64,000 bases of DNA from NCBI RefSeq assembly GCF_034119845.1, contig NZ_CP139420.1, positions 2,520,001 to 2,584,000 of the forward strand, in the 5' to 3' direction. Origin of the DNA: Flavobacterium sp. NG2 (GTDB lineage Bacteria; Bacteroidota; Bacteroidia; Flavobacteriales; Flavobacteriaceae). This document shows, piece by piece, positions 34,651-44,076 of this stretch; the stretch's first letter is position 1, and the number at the start of each line of letters is the position of its first letter. Under the pieces are notes generated by a model that saw only the letters and a program-made list of their open reading frames with translations, was not told the DNA's origin and did no database searches. Made by a program: the position numbers and the translations under genes.

Positions 34651-34790
34651 TTAAACATATAAGTCATGTAAGTTTTAATTAACCGCAAAGAGCACTAAGT
34701 TTTTCGCAAAGTTCAAAAATTTTTAAATTCTTATTTGCACTTTTTTATTTTCTTGTTAAGTTTAAAAACTTATATGACTTATATGTTTAA
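34651..34790. repeat. 26-base inverted repeat between GH3 and MFS genes
   Basis: The arms lie at 34651-34676 and 34765-34790, with core words CATATAAGTCATGTAAG and CTTATATGACTTATATG and one mismatch. The same CTTMTATGACTTATATGTTT word recurs in the 38.7-39.0 kb tandem repeat. The loop contains CCGCAAAGAGCACTAAG, a word family also seen near 43 kb. Confidence 0.75.
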
Positions 34791-34796
34791 GGATTT

Positions 34797-36065
34797 TTAA
34801 TCAATTTTCTTCCCGAAATCCTTAGGGTAAATCAAAAATCGCGACAAAATCAATCCTGGAATCGTAGCTAAGAACACCCAGATAAAGAAATTACCGTATC
34901 CTAAATAATCTTGAATATAGCCACTCAACATTCCTGGTAACATCATTCCTAATGCCATAAATCCAGTAGCGATGGCATAATGTGATGTTTTTGATTCGCC
35001 TTCAGCCACATAAATTAAGTACATCATAAAAGCGGCAAAACCAAAGCCGTAACCAAATTGCTCTGCAATCACAGTAGCATAGATGTAATAGATAGATGCA
35101 GGATGAAAATGAGCTAGCAAAATAAAACCAATAATAGGTAAGTGCATTGTTAAAATCATTGGCAACATCCATTTTCCAAGACCGTCTTTAGAGATGGCAA
35201 TTCCACCAAGAATTCCACCAATAGTAAGAGCTAAAATTCCAAAAGTTCCATATATAACACCGACATCTTGAGTGGTAATACCAAGGCCTCCCACGTTAAT
35301 ATCGTCAATTAAAAAAGGTGTCAACATCTTTAATAATTGAGATTCACCTAAACGAAATAATAAAATAAACGATAGTACTAATCCTATTTGTTTCTTTTTG
35401 AAAAAACTAGCAAAAACTAAGGCGAAATTTTTCTTAGAATCGGAATAAGTGGTTTCTTTTTCGCTGGCTACTTCGGTTCTTGGTGTGGTGAAATAATTGT
35501 AAATCGTTAATAGCGTCATTATTAATCCCACGATAATCATAGTGTAAGACCAAGCCTTATGTTTGTCGCCATATTCTTGTTCGAGGTATCCTCCAATAAT
35601 AACAATCAATCCGTTTCCGGTTAACATCGAAAGGCGGTAAAAGGTACTTCTGATTCCAAGGAAAAAGGATTGTTCCTCTTTTTTTAATGCCAATAAATAA
35701 AAACCATCACTGGCGACATCATTCGAAGCCGAAGCAAATGCTGCCACCCAAAACACCGCTAAACTAATCATGAAAAACTGATTCAGAGGGATTGTAAAAC
35801 CAACGACCAAAAAGGCAATGGATATCAATAATTGCATGGCTAAAAACCATTTTCGTTTGGTGGAATATAAATCAATAAACGGACTCCAGAGTGGTTTTAT
35901 TACCCATGGTAAATACAATAAACTCGTGTAAATTCCGATATCTTCATTGCTGATACCTAGGTTTTTATACATGATTACCGAAACAGATATTATAATAGCA
36001 TACGGTAATCCAGAAGCGAAATTTAGAACAGGTATCCAGTACCAAGGATTGTGTTTATTACTCAT
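34797..36065 (-). CDS. AmpG-like MFS transporter
   Basis: The 422-residue protein has 12 membrane helices and the AmpG-type start NHNPWYWIPVLNFASGLPYAII, then SNDVASDGFYLLAL near 113-126 and DYLGYGNFFIW near the end. AmpG imports GlcNAc-anhydroMurNAc muropeptides. It overlaps the DigH-like gene by 8 bases and lies upstream of the NagZ-like GH3 gene. This supports a peptidoglycan recycling set. Sugar specificity is inferred. Confidence 0.85.
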   Translation of the reverse strand: MSNKHNPWYWIPVLNFASGLPYAIIISVSVIMYKNLGISNEDIGIYTSLLYLPWVIKPLWSPFIDLYSTKRKWFLAMQLLISIAFLVVGFTIPLNQFFMISLAVFWVAAFASASNDVASDGFYLLALKKEEQSFFLGIRSTFYRLSMLTGNGLIVIIGGYLEQEYGDKHKAWSYTMIIVGLIMTLLTIYNYFTTPRTEVASEKETTYSDSKKNFALVFASFFKKKQIGLVLSFILLFRLGESQLLKMLTPFLIDDINVGGLGITTQDVGVIYGTFGILALTIGGILGGIAISKDGLGKWMLPMILTMHLPIIGFILLAHFHPASIYYIYATVIAEQFGYGFGFAAFMMYLIYVAEGESKTSHYAIATGFMALGMMLPGMLSGYIQDYLGYGNFFIWVFLATIPGLILSRFLIYPKDFGKKID

Positions 36066-37656
36066 GGTGTAAAGTGGTTTGAATTTTAGAATTCGTTTTT
36101 GGAGTCTTGGTAGTTGTTACTTTTTTTACCACTGTAGCTTCACTTTCATTTCCGTAGTAATCAATAAATGAAATAGCACAAGCATTGTGTTTCTCTAAAT
36201 AACATTTTGGAATTTCGAATGTCAAAGCAGCCTTTTTTTCTTTCAATTGAATTTTATCAACGATGTATTTTGGATGGTTTGTATCGATTTCGTTTTGGTT
36301 TTTGGCACCATAAACAAGTAGGTATCGTATTTTACTTTTTTCTGGATATTTGATTGTAATCGTACCTTTGTCTGATTCTTTGTCAATATTAATATCCCAA
36401 ACTTCAGGATAATCTTCGACCTTCATTTTAGATTGTGGAACCACATTTGGTAACGCAGGATATTTATATTGATTGTTTATTAAGATATCAGTTACGGCTT
36501 TGTTATTATTGTTAAGAAACCATTTGGCACTAAAAAAACCATTCCCTTGTATGTTAGGATAACTTCTGTTTAAATCGATTTGGTTTGGAATTTCCATCGG
36601 ATTGTTCCACTTTTTATCCGAGTCGGTATTGATTTTATAGGTACTGTTTCCAATGTAAATTGCGGTATTACCATTTGTGTTTTCAGACCACCATTTTAAT
36701 AATTTTGAGTAAGAAGCTGTTTTGTGCTCAATACTCCAATACAGTTGTGGTAATAAATAATCAATCCAACCGTATTCCATCCAAGCCATTGGATCAGCAA
36801 ATAAATCATCGTAGTTAGTTTGACCAGATTGGGTGTCAGAGCCTCGAGGGTCAACTGATTTGTTTCTCCAAACTCCAAACGGACTGATGCCAAATTGTAC
36901 CCAAGGTTTTAGTTTTTTGATAGCGTAGTTTGTGCATTTTACATAGTTGTTCACGTTTTGGCGTCTCCAATCTGCTAGTGATAAGCCGTTACCATATTTT
37001 CTATAAGAAGCGGAGTCATTAAAGTCTTGTCCTGCAATTTTATAAGGATAAAAATAGTCGTCAAAATGAACAGCATCAATGTCGTAATTTTTAACTACTT
37101 CATCTACTACAGCAACCAAATGATTTTGTACTTCAGGTAAGCCAGGGTTGTAGTAATATTTCTCACCGTATTTAATCATCCATTCGGGATGTTTAATCAT
37201 ATCATGGTTAGGACTTAGGGTTTCTTTTTTTAAGTCAAAAGTAGCTCTGAAAGGATTAAACCAAGCGTGAAATTCAAATCCACGGGCATGAGTTTCATTA
37301 ATCATCCATTCAAGAGGATCGTAATAAGGGTCTGGTGCTTTGCCTTCTTTACCTGTTAAATAACGAGACCAAGGCGCTAATTTTGATGGATAAAAAGCAT
37401 CACCTACGCTACGTATTTGAACAATAACAGCATTGTAATTCAGTTTTTTGTAAGTATCTAGTATTTCGATAAAATCGGCTTTTTGTTTTGCAACACCATC
37501 AAGACTAGTTTTTGGCCAGTCAATATTAACAACAGTTGCTATCCATACTGCTCTAAATTCGTTTTTAGGATGCATAGTATTTACTTGTGCTTGAGTAGCT
37601 GAAAAAAGTACTGTTAAAAAGAAAGAAAGTACCGCTGCTGAAAAGTTTTGGGTCAT
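36058..37656 (-). CDS. Family 10-like glycosyl hydrolase (GHL10, DigH-like), secreted
   Basis: The ATG at 37656 gives 532 residues and a signal peptide (FSAAVLSFFLTVLFSATQAQ). A longer frame would require a TTG start. The GHL10 domain (residues about 25-370) shows EFRAVWIATVVNIDWP, then YNAVIVQIRSVGDAFYPS, DAVHFDDYFYPYK and PQLYWSIE. An immunoglobulin-like part follows. E. coli DigH of this family cleaves stem-peptide-free peptidoglycan. It overlaps ampG by 8 bases and would act in the periplasm or outer surface, feeding AmpG. Confidence 0.85.
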   Translation of the reverse strand: MTQNFSAAVLSFFLTVLFSATQAQVNTMHPKNEFRAVWIATVVNIDWPKTSLDGVAKQKADFIEILDTYKKLNYNAVIVQIRSVGDAFYPSKLAPWSRYLTGKEGKAPDPYYDPLEWMINETHARGFEFHAWFNPFRATFDLKKETLSPNHDMIKHPEWMIKYGEKYYYNPGLPEVQNHLVAVVDEVVKNYDIDAVHFDDYFYPYKIAGQDFNDSASYRKYGNGLSLADWRRQNVNNYVKCTNYAIKKLKPWVQFGISPFGVWRNKSVDPRGSDTQSGQTNYDDLFADPMAWMEYGWIDYLLPQLYWSIEHKTASYSKLLKWWSENTNGNTAIYIGNSTYKINTDSDKKWNNPMEIPNQIDLNRSYPNIQGNGFFSAKWFLNNNNKAVTDILINNQYKYPALPNVVPQSKMKVEDYPEVWDINIDKESDKGTITIKYPEKSKIRYLLVYGAKNQNEIDTNHPKYIVDKIQLKEKKAALTFEIPKCYLEKHNACAISFIDYYGNESEATVVKKVTTTKTPKTNSKIQTTLHHE

Positions 37657-37795
37657 TGTCCAGATGTTTTTTATCAATTTCAAAAATAGTTTTTTTAGAG
37701 AAGTTTATGAGGGTAAAATGAAATTAAATTTCTCTAAATATAAGTAAGCAATTTCTTTGCCAAATAAATGGATTGATGGATGATTTTAGACAAAA

Positions 37796-37822
37796 AAAAA
37801 CTCTAGCGTAACTAGAGTTTTT
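37796..37822 (-). terminator. Bidirectional terminator after yebC
   Basis: AAAAACTCTAG (37796-37806) pairs with CTAGAGTTTTT (37812-37822) around a 5-base loop. It ends the YebC transcript on the minus strand. Confidence 0.8.
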
Positions 37823-37911
37823 TAAGTATTTGTCTTGTAATTTGAAATAACGATACGTGAATTAGATCGTTATGTAACAAAAAACAATTTATGTGTATTT
37901 AGGTGAAGTGG

Positions 37912-38625
37912 TTAAGCTTCTTCCATAGTGTGATAAACATTCATCACATCATCATCTTCTTCTAATTTTTCGATTAGTTTTTCAACATCAGCCATTTCAG
38001 CTTCGGTTAATTTTTTTGTAATTTGAGGAATACGCTCAAAACCTGAAGAAAGAATTTCTAGATTTCTGGCTTCTAATTCTTTTTGGATAGTTCCAAAACT
38101 ATTGAAAGGAGCGTAAATCAAGATTCCGTCTTCGTCTTCAAAAACTTCTTCGGCACCAAAGTCGATTAATTCTAACTCTAATTCTTCAGCATCAATTCCT
38201 TCTTTTGGAATACGGAAGTTACAAGTGTGGTCAAACATAAATTCAACAGAACCTTGTGTTCCCATTGTACCATTGCATTTGTTAAAATAACTTCTCACAT
38301 TCGCAACTGTTCTGTTGTTGTTGTCAGTAGCAGTTTCTATCAAAAGTGCAATTCCGTGTGGTGCGTAACCTTCGAATAATACTTCTTTATAGTTGGCAGT
38401 GTCTTTGTCTGTTGCTTTTTTGATGGCGCGTTCCACATTGTCTTTCGGCATATTAGCTGCCTTAGCATTTTGGATTACGGCTCTTAATCTCGAATTAGCA
38501 TCAGGATTTGGACCACCTTCCTTAACGGCCATTACGATGTCTTTCCCAATTCTTGTAAATGCTTTAGCCATCGCTGACCAACGTTTCATTTTACGCCCTT
38601 TTCTAAATTCAAATGCTCTTCCCAT
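37912..38625 (-). CDS. YebC/PmpR-family protein
   Basis: The 237-residue protein has the YebC start (MGRAFEFRKGRKMKRWSAMAKAFTRIGKDI) and the mid motif GYAPHGIALLIE near 108-119. YebC proteins bind DNA in some bacteria, and a paralogue (YebC2/TACO1) helps translation of proline stretches. Which role applies here cannot be told. The gene stands alone, with a minus-strand TATTTTTG box near 38656 and a terminator downstream. Confidence 0.95.
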   Translation of the reverse strand: MGRAFEFRKGRKMKRWSAMAKAFTRIGKDIVMAVKEGGPNPDANSRLRAVIQNAKAANMPKDNVERAIKKATDKDTANYKEVLFEGYAPHGIALLIETATDNNNRTVANVRSYFNKCNGTMGTQGSVEFMFDHTCNFRIPKEGIDAEELELELIDFGAEEVFEDEDGILIYAPFNSFGTIQKELEARNLEILSSGFERIPQITKKLTEAEMADVEKLIEKLEEDDDVMNVYHTMEEA

Positions 38626-38711
38626 TTCTGATTATTATTTTTTAATGCGGAGCAAAAATACAATTATTCCGCAAGTTTTAAAATGATTTATTATTTGTCT
38701 AGAGTTTTAGG

Positions 38712-38990
38712 AACACAGATTAAAGAAATCAAAGAAATTTAAAAAATCTCGTCGTCTGCTTCAACTGCTTATATGTTCTTCAATTTCTTGTATGTTTTTA
38801 AATCACACAAGCCAGTAAAAAAACTTCTATGACTTATATGTTTAAACTTTTTGAAACACAGATTAAAGAAATTAGAGAAATTTAAAAAATCTCGTCGTAT
38901 GCTTCAACTGCTTATATGTTCTTCAATTTCTTATATGTTTTAAATCACACAAGCCAGTAAAAAAACTTCTATGACTTATATGTTTTAAAA
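38712..38990. repeat. Two tandem copies of a ~143-base repeat
   Basis: AACACAGATTAAAGAAAT at 38712 recurs at 38855; ATCTCGTCGT, AATCACACAAGCCAG and CTTCTATGACTTATATG recur at the same 142-143-base period. The copies differ at a few positions. No coding region was seen in the 407-base gap between yebC and gcvT. Confidence 0.9.
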
Positions 38991-39032
38991 AAAACTTAGC
39001 TCCTCAGTAACTCAGTCCCTCAGCACCTTTCT

Positions 39033-40115
39033 TTACTTCTTATAAAATGGCAATTTCACCACCTTGGCCAAAGCATCTTTTTTACGAATACGAATATAGA
39101 TATCGCTATCAACTGCACTATTTTCGATAGTTACATAACCAAGTCCAATTCCTTTATTTAACGAAGGCGACATGGTTCCTGATGTTACAATTCCGATTTC
39201 GTTTCCATTGGCATCTACAATTTCATAATCATGACGCGGTATAGCACGTTCTTGCATTTCGAAACCAATTAATTTTCGGCTAACACCTGCTTCTTTTTGT
39301 TGTTTAAGATTTTCTGAATTGGTAAACTCTTTATTGAATTTGGTAATCCAACCTAATCCCGCTTCAATTGGCGAAGTGGTATCGTTGATGTCGTTTCCGT
39401 ACAAGCAAAATCCCATTTCAAGGCGTAAAGTATCACGAGCGGCTAATCCAATTGGTTTGATGCCAAAAGCAGCACCCGCCTCAAAAACCTTATTCCAAAT
39501 TTGTTCTACTTCACTGTTTTTACAATAAATCTCAAAACCTCCAGCACCTGTATATCCAGTAGCCGAAATAATTACATGTTCGATTCCAGCAAAATCACCC
39601 ACTTCAAAATGGTAATAAGCAATCGCACTCAAATCAACTGAAGTCAAGGATTGCATCGCTTCAACGGCTTTTGGCCCTTGAATGGCTAATAGGGAATAAT
39701 CGTCCGATAGATTTTTCATTTCGACACCCATATCATTTTGGCTCGAAATCCATTCCCAATCCTTATCAATATTCGAAGCGTTAACGACTAATAAATATTG
39801 TTCGTCTTTGATTTTGTAAACCAATAAATCATCAACAATACCACCAGTAGCATTAGGTAAACATGAATATTGTGCTCTTCCGTCAGTTAAAGTAGAGGCA
39901 TCATTTGAAGTCACTTTTTGAATCAAAGCCAATGCATTAGAACCTGATAGTAAAAATTCCCCCATGTGCGAAACATCAAAAACACCCACTGCATTACGTA
40001 CCGTTTCGTGTTCAGCATTGATTCCTTCATACGAAATAGGCATATTGTATCCTGCAAAAGGAAGCATTTTGGCGCCAAGACCTTCGTGTATGTGCGTAAG
40101 AGCAGTATTTTTCAT
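39033..40115 (-). CDS. gcvT: Aminomethyltransferase (glycine cleavage T protein)
   Basis: The 360-residue protein is full-length GcvT. It starts [32 protein letters not shown], has [11 protein letters not shown] near 43-53, and [11 protein letters not shown] near 193-203, then a C-terminal barrel. It transfers the methylene group from the H protein to tetrahydrofolate. No other gcv gene is next to it, which is usual in Bacteroidota. Confidence 0.96.
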   Translation of the reverse strand: MKNTALTHIHEGLGAKMLPFAGYNMPISYEGINAEHETVRNAVGVFDVSHMGEFLLSGSNALALIQKVTSNDASTLTDGRAQYSCLPNATGGIVDDLLVYKIKDEQYLLVVNASNIDKDWEWISSQNDMGVEMKNLSDDYSLLAIQGPKAVEAMQSLTSVDLSAIAYYHFEVGDFAGIEHVIISATGYTGAGGFEIYCKNSEVEQIWNKVFEAGAAFGIKPIGLAARDTLRLEMGFCLYGNDINDTTSPIEAGLGWITKFNKEFTNSENLKQQKEAGVSRKLIGFEMQERAIPRHDYEIVDANGNEIGIVTSGTMSPSLNKGIGLGYVTIENSAVDSDIYIRIRKKDALAKVVKLPFYKK

Positions 40116-40207
40116 CGTGATTTTCTGTTTTTTTTGAAGGCGCTAATTTATTGCTTTTTTATGGACATACCAAAGCGAAAGCCATGCAGATATGCAGTCT
40201 TTTTTTA

Positions 40208-40300
40208 AGGAGCTAATCCAGCTGTCCGCTATATCTTTTCCTCCTTTTGAAAAAAAAGGAGGAAAAGGATGCCGCTTCCATCTGGGCTAGGGCATTTGGA
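40208..40300. repeat. Palindromic intergenic element (REP-like)
   Basis: TCTTTTCCTCCTTTT (from about 40231) faces AAAAGGAGGAAAAGGAT (to about 40271), flanked by CAGCTGTCCGCTATA and TGCCGCTTCCATCTGGGCTAGGGC. The flank words resemble repeats seen between many flavobacterial genes. It lies between divergently transcribed gcvT and nnrD and could terminate nothing in this arrangement. Confidence 0.65.
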
Positions 40301-40358
40301 ATAGAATACACTTTTGTTATTCATTTTAAATTTGTAATTTCAAGTAAAATTGCACAAA

Positions 40359-41210
40359 ATGAAAACACTTAAACCAATCGATAAAAGTGAAATTCTGAAA
40401 CTTTATAAGCCTATTTCACCCACAACACACAAAGGATTGCAAGGGCATGCTTTGTTCATAGCAGGAAGTTATGGGAAAATGGGGGCAGCAGTTTTAGCTA
40501 CTCGTTCGTGTATTAAATCGGGTTGTGGATTAGTAACTGCCTTCGTCCCTCGATGCGGTTATCATATTATGCAACTCGCAAACCCCGAAGTGATGGTTTA
40601 TACAGATGATGTAGAAAGACGAATTTCAAATGTTAATGTAGGCATACATCCCAACGCCGTAGGATTAGGTCCTGGATTAGGCTTATCATCGCAAACCCAA
40701 AAAGCAGTTTTGAATTATTTGAAAAAAAACCACTACCCTTTAGTGGTAGATGCTGATGGATTAAATATTTTATCTAAAAACAGAGAAGGATTGGCACTGT
40801 TACCTCCAAAAACAATTCTTACGCCACATTTCAAAGAATTAAAAAGGTTAATTGGAGATTGGCAAACTGAGGACGAAAAAATTGACATGACAATTTCTTT
40901 TTCTAAAAAATACAATGTCATTGTCGTTGTAAAAGGAGCTCCTACACTCATTATAGATGGTTCTCATATCTACAAAAACACTACTGGGAATGCAGCCTTG
41001 GCTACAGCTGGAAGTGGAGATGTTTTAACGGGGATTATTACCAGTTTATTGGCACAATCTTACGAACCCATCAATGCAGCCATTATCGGTGTTTATCTTC
41101 ATGGTCTTACTGCTGATATTGCTTTGCCCGAAATGGGAGTACAATCGTTTATTGCTTCAGATATTATCAATTATTTAGGGCAGGCATTTTTAAGCATAGA
41201 AAAAACGTAA
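40359..41210 (+). CDS. nnrD: ADP-dependent NAD(P)H-hydrate dehydratase
   Basis: The ATG at 40359 gives 283 residues; a TTG nine bases earlier is less likely. The ribokinase-like fold shows [24 protein letters not shown] near 20-43, [10 protein letters not shown], and the signature [17 protein letters not shown] near 231-247. It repairs hydrated NAD(P)H. The partner epimerase domain (NnrE), often fused, is absent, so epimerase must come from elsewhere. A TAAATTTG -7-like box lies at 40327-40334. Confidence 0.93.
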   Translation: MKTLKPIDKSEILKLYKPISPTTHKGLQGHALFIAGSYGKMGAAVLATRSCIKSGCGLVTAFVPRCGYHIMQLANPEVMVYTDDVERRISNVNVGIHPNAVGLGPGLGLSSQTQKAVLNYLKKNHYPLVVDADGLNILSKNREGLALLPPKTILTPHFKELKRLIGDWQTEDEKIDMTISFSKKYNVIVVVKGAPTLIIDGSHIYKNTTGNAALATAGSGDVLTGIITSLLAQSYEPINAAIIGVYLHGLTADIALPEMGVQSFIASDIINYLGQAFLSIEKT

Positions 41211-41271
41211 TTGTTAATAAATTAGGGATTAGTTTCAATGGCAATATAAAGGCTTTCTTTTTCAAAATCGG

Positions 41272-41279
41272 TATATTTG
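41272..41279 (+). promoter_or_regulatory. -7 promoter element of guaC
   Basis: TATATTTG matches TAnnTTTG and lies 23 bases upstream of guaC. The -33 region is T-rich, without a clear TTG. Confidence 0.5.
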
Positions 41280-41302
41280 GGAGTAATCAAAACTTCAAAC
41301 GG

Positions 41303-42343
41303 ATGAGAATAGAAACCGACCTCAAATTAGGATTCAAAGACGTGATGATTAGACCCAAACGTTCTACTCTTAAAAGTAGAGCTCAGGTGGATTTAGAACG
41401 TACTTTTAAATTTTTACACAGTACAACAACTTGGACAGGTATTCCCATTCTTGCAGCCAATATGGATACCGTAGGGACTTTTGAAATGGCATTGGCTCTA
41501 GCCAAAGAAAAACTTTTCACTGCTATTCACAAGCATTATACGTTAGAAGAATGGACACAATTTTTTAGTCGATTATCTCCTGAAATGTATGATTATATTG
41601 CCATTAGTACAGGAACAGGTAAAAACGATGCTAAAAAATTAGCCGAAATTTTAGAAAAACTTCCAGCTTTAAAATTTATTTGCATTGATGTTGCCAATGG
41701 TTATTCTGAGCATTTTGTCAACTTTCTCAAACAAACGAGGAAATCTTATCCTGATAAAGTAATTATTGCGGGAAATGTGGTCACAGGCGAAATGGTTGAA
41801 GAATTGTTACTCGCGGGTGCTGATATTATTAAAGTTGGTATTGGGCCAGGTTCCGTTTGTACGACAAGGGTAAAAACAGGTGTGGGGTATCCCCAACTTT
41901 CGGCTATCATTGAATGTGCTGATGCTGCACATGGTTTGGGTGGTCATATCATCAGTGATGGCGGTTGTGCTACACCTGGTGATGTAGCAAAGGCTTTTGG
42001 AGCTGGTGCCGATTTTGTGATGCTTGGCGGAATGCTGGCAGGACACACTGAAAGTGGAGGAGAGTTGGTTGAAAATAACGGAAAGAAATTCAAGCAGTTC
42101 TACGGAATGAGTTCGACTACAGCGATGCAAAAACATGTGGGAGGCGTTGCTGAATATCGTGCCAGCGAAGGGAAGACTGTTAAAGTTCCTTTTAGAGGTG
42201 ATGTGATTGATACGATTTTAGATATTTTGGGAGGCTTGCGTAGTACTTGTACCTATGTTGGAGCATCTCGATTGAAAGAATTGACCAAGCGCACAACTTT
42301 TATTCGAGTAAGTGAACAAGAAAACAGAATTTTTAACGAATAA
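41303..42343 (+). CDS. guaC: GMP reductase
   Basis: The 346-residue protein matches E. coli-type GuaC in length. It has the IMPDH/GMPR barrel, catalytic Cys186 in [11 protein letters not shown], and the flap region with [12 protein letters not shown] near 269-280. It has no CBS domains, which separates it from IMP dehydrogenase. It converts GMP to IMP with NADPH. A GNAT gene follows after 3 bases. Confidence 0.95.
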   Translation: MRIETDLKLGFKDVMIRPKRSTLKSRAQVDLERTFKFLHSTTTWTGIPILAANMDTVGTFEMALALAKEKLFTAIHKHYTLEEWTQFFSRLSPEMYDYIAISTGTGKNDAKKLAEILEKLPALKFICIDVANGYSEHFVNFLKQTRKSYPDKVIIAGNVVTGEMVEELLLAGADIIKVGIGPGSVCTTRVKTGVGYPQLSAIIECADAAHGLGGHIISDGGCATPGDVAKAFGAGADFVMLGGMLAGHTESGGELVENNGKKFKQFYGMSSTTAMQKHVGGVAEYRASEGKTVKVPFRGDVIDTILDILGGLRSTCTYVGASRLKELTKRTTFIRVSEQENRIFNE

Positions 42344-42346
42344 AGA

Positions 42347-42844
42347 ATGGTTGTCATTGTCCCTGCAAGCATTCTAGATTTTGCTGTTATCGAAGCGATT
42401 GCTCGTAAAACTTGGCCGTTGGCTTACGGACAGATTTTGTCCGAAGAGCAAATGGAGTATATGTTGGATTCTTTTTACTCAGTGGAAAAACTAAAGGAAA
42501 ATGTAGCGCAATCAGGGCATTATTTTGTATTAGCTAAAGATGATAATGCTGTTGTTGGTTTTGCTTCCTTCGAGCATGATTATAATGGCGAAAAGGCAAC
42601 CAAAATTCACAAACTCTACCTTTTGCCTGAGACACAAGGCAAAGGTATGGGCAAGAAAATCGTTGATTATATTGCTGATTCGGCTCTTAAAGCAAAATCC
42701 CAATCCCTATTATTAAACGTCAATCGATTTAATAAGGCGTTATTTTTTTATCAAAAAATAGGTTTTTCGATTATTCGAGAAGAGGATATTGACATTGGTC
42801 AAGGTTATTTGATGGAGGATTATGTAATGGAGAAAAAGTTATAG
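42347..42844 (+). CDS. GNAT-family N-acetyltransferase
   Basis: The 165-residue protein has a GNAT fold with the acetyl-CoA loop ETQGKGMGKKIV near 93-104, then NVNRFNKALFFYQKIGF near 124-140. The acceptor substrate is unknown. Its start lies 3 bases after the guaC stop, so the two are translationally linked, but a metabolic link is not evident. Confidence 0.9.
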   Translation: MVVIVPASILDFAVIEAIARKTWPLAYGQILSEEQMEYMLDSFYSVEKLKENVAQSGHYFVLAKDDNAVVGFASFEHDYNGEKATKIHKLYLLPETQGKGMGKKIVDYIADSALKAKSQSLLLNVNRFNKALFFYQKIGFSIIREEDIDIGQGYLMEDYVMEKKL

Positions 42845-43057
42845 TTTATAACCCGTAGATGACAAGGATTAAACAGATTATCACAGATTGTTTTTTAGCA
42901 TTTGTAGCAACACCAAGTATTCTGAAAAAATACTTAATCTTGTTTCTGGTTGGTTCTAGTTAGGAGTAATTGTTAAAATCTTTGTGCCTTAGCGCCGTCG
43001 TGGTAAAAAAAAATTAGTGTTCTTAGTGCCATTCTTAGTGTTCTTTGTGGTTAAGCC
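42845..43057. other. Intergenic region with flavobacterial word repeats
   Basis: Words such as AAACAGATTATCACAGATT (42871-42890) and CTTAGTGTTCTTTGTGG (43034-43050) fill this gap. Related words occur near 34.7, 38.7, 53.5 and 54.2 kb. No gene was seen. Confidence 0.5.
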
Positions 43058-43627
43058 TTATTCCACGATAACATCATGTTTAAATAACAGCCCTTTTAAA
43101 TATTCTAAGGAGAAAACAGCCTTTTTGAGTTTGGTAGTTTTTGGGTTAATGGTGTAATTTCGACTAGTTGAAAAATCTACTTTATTAGCTGTAGCTTTAT
43201 CAAATTCGGCGCGATATAAGTCGCAATTTGTAAAGGAAACTGCAGTCAAATCTGTTTGCATGAAATCGACCGCTATCAAACTACAGTTGGTGAAAGTGGT
43301 ACCTTTCATTTTGAGTGCATAAAATTTAGAGAAATCCAAAATACAATCTTTAAAATGGATTTCAAAAATGAATTTATCCGTCATTGCAAAATTAACGTCA
43401 ATGATTTGGCACTGATTAAAATAAACTGTTCTAAAAGCAACATGATTGATGTTGGCATTGTTGAAATTACAATTGGTAAAAGTACAATCGATAAAAGTAA
43501 TAGCTTTGAAATTGCATTGGGTGAAATCGCAATTTGTAAAAATACAAGCTTCAAATTCTTTGAAATTGAGTTCTTCCTCTTGGTAGAAAATGGTGTTATA
43601 GTTTTGGTCGAGGAAGTATTCGGGCAT
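43058..43627 (-). CDS. Pentapeptide-repeat protein
   Basis: The 189-residue protein consists almost wholly of five-residue repeats (for example FTNCDFTQCNFKAITFIDCTF and NCNFNNANI), which would form a right-handed quadrilateral beta-helix. Some such proteins mimic DNA and protect gyrase (Qnr type), others are structural or of unknown role. Nothing here marks it as a Qnr-like resistance protein. It stands alone on the minus strand. Confidence 0.88.
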   Translation of the reverse strand: MPEYFLDQNYNTIFYQEEELNFKEFEACIFTNCDFTQCNFKAITFIDCTFTNCNFNNANINHVAFRTVYFNQCQIIDVNFAMTDKFIFEIHFKDCILDFSKFYALKMKGTTFTNCSLIAVDFMQTDLTAVSFTNCDLYRAEFDKATANKVDFSTSRNYTINPKTTKLKKAVFSLEYLKGLLFKHDVIVE

Positions 43628-44076
43628 TCTTTTTTTTTTGTAAAAGTAATGAAGTGTCTTTTGATTTTAGGATTTTTTCCGCAGAATATTTTTTAACAGT
43701 TTTTGCTGTTATGTTGAATTGTTTGATAGGAAGAAGCAATAATCCGATGCTAAGATTCTGATCCTAAAACATCTTGAATAGTGACTTTGTACCCGCAAAA
43801 ATCAGTACGATTATATGTTAGTTGGGGATGCCTAAACATTTAAAATAGTTGATTTTACTGAGTTTTAATGTAGTATAGAGCAGCTTTATATTTAAAAAAA
43901 ACATATGTGGTAGTATTAGAAACATGACTGACTTTTGTGTTTTATCGAAAAAGGTATATTTACCATTCAACAATTTATGTTTTAAGGGGTGTACTAGAAA
44001 AATGTATTGAATATTTCATTTTAAGTTTCACAACTTGAAATAACTAACTATAATTAAATAACTAAACTAGATTATT
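43628..44076. other. Intergenic region upstream of sulfatase locus
   Basis: No gene, RNA or strong repeat is visible. The 60 bases before 44077 (TAACTAACTATAATTAAATAACTAA) resemble leaders of Bacteroidota surface-protein operons. A short AACAG/CTGTT hairpin lies near 43696-43710. Confidence 0.4.

Noticed and set aside
43058..43627. Qnr-type quinolone-protection gene
   Set aside because: The pentapeptide repeats are generic; the length and loop features of Qnr proteins were not seen.
43256..43696. 146-codon plus-strand ORF
   Set aside because: It is the antisense of the pentapeptide-repeat gene, whose regular codon pattern keeps the opposite frame open.
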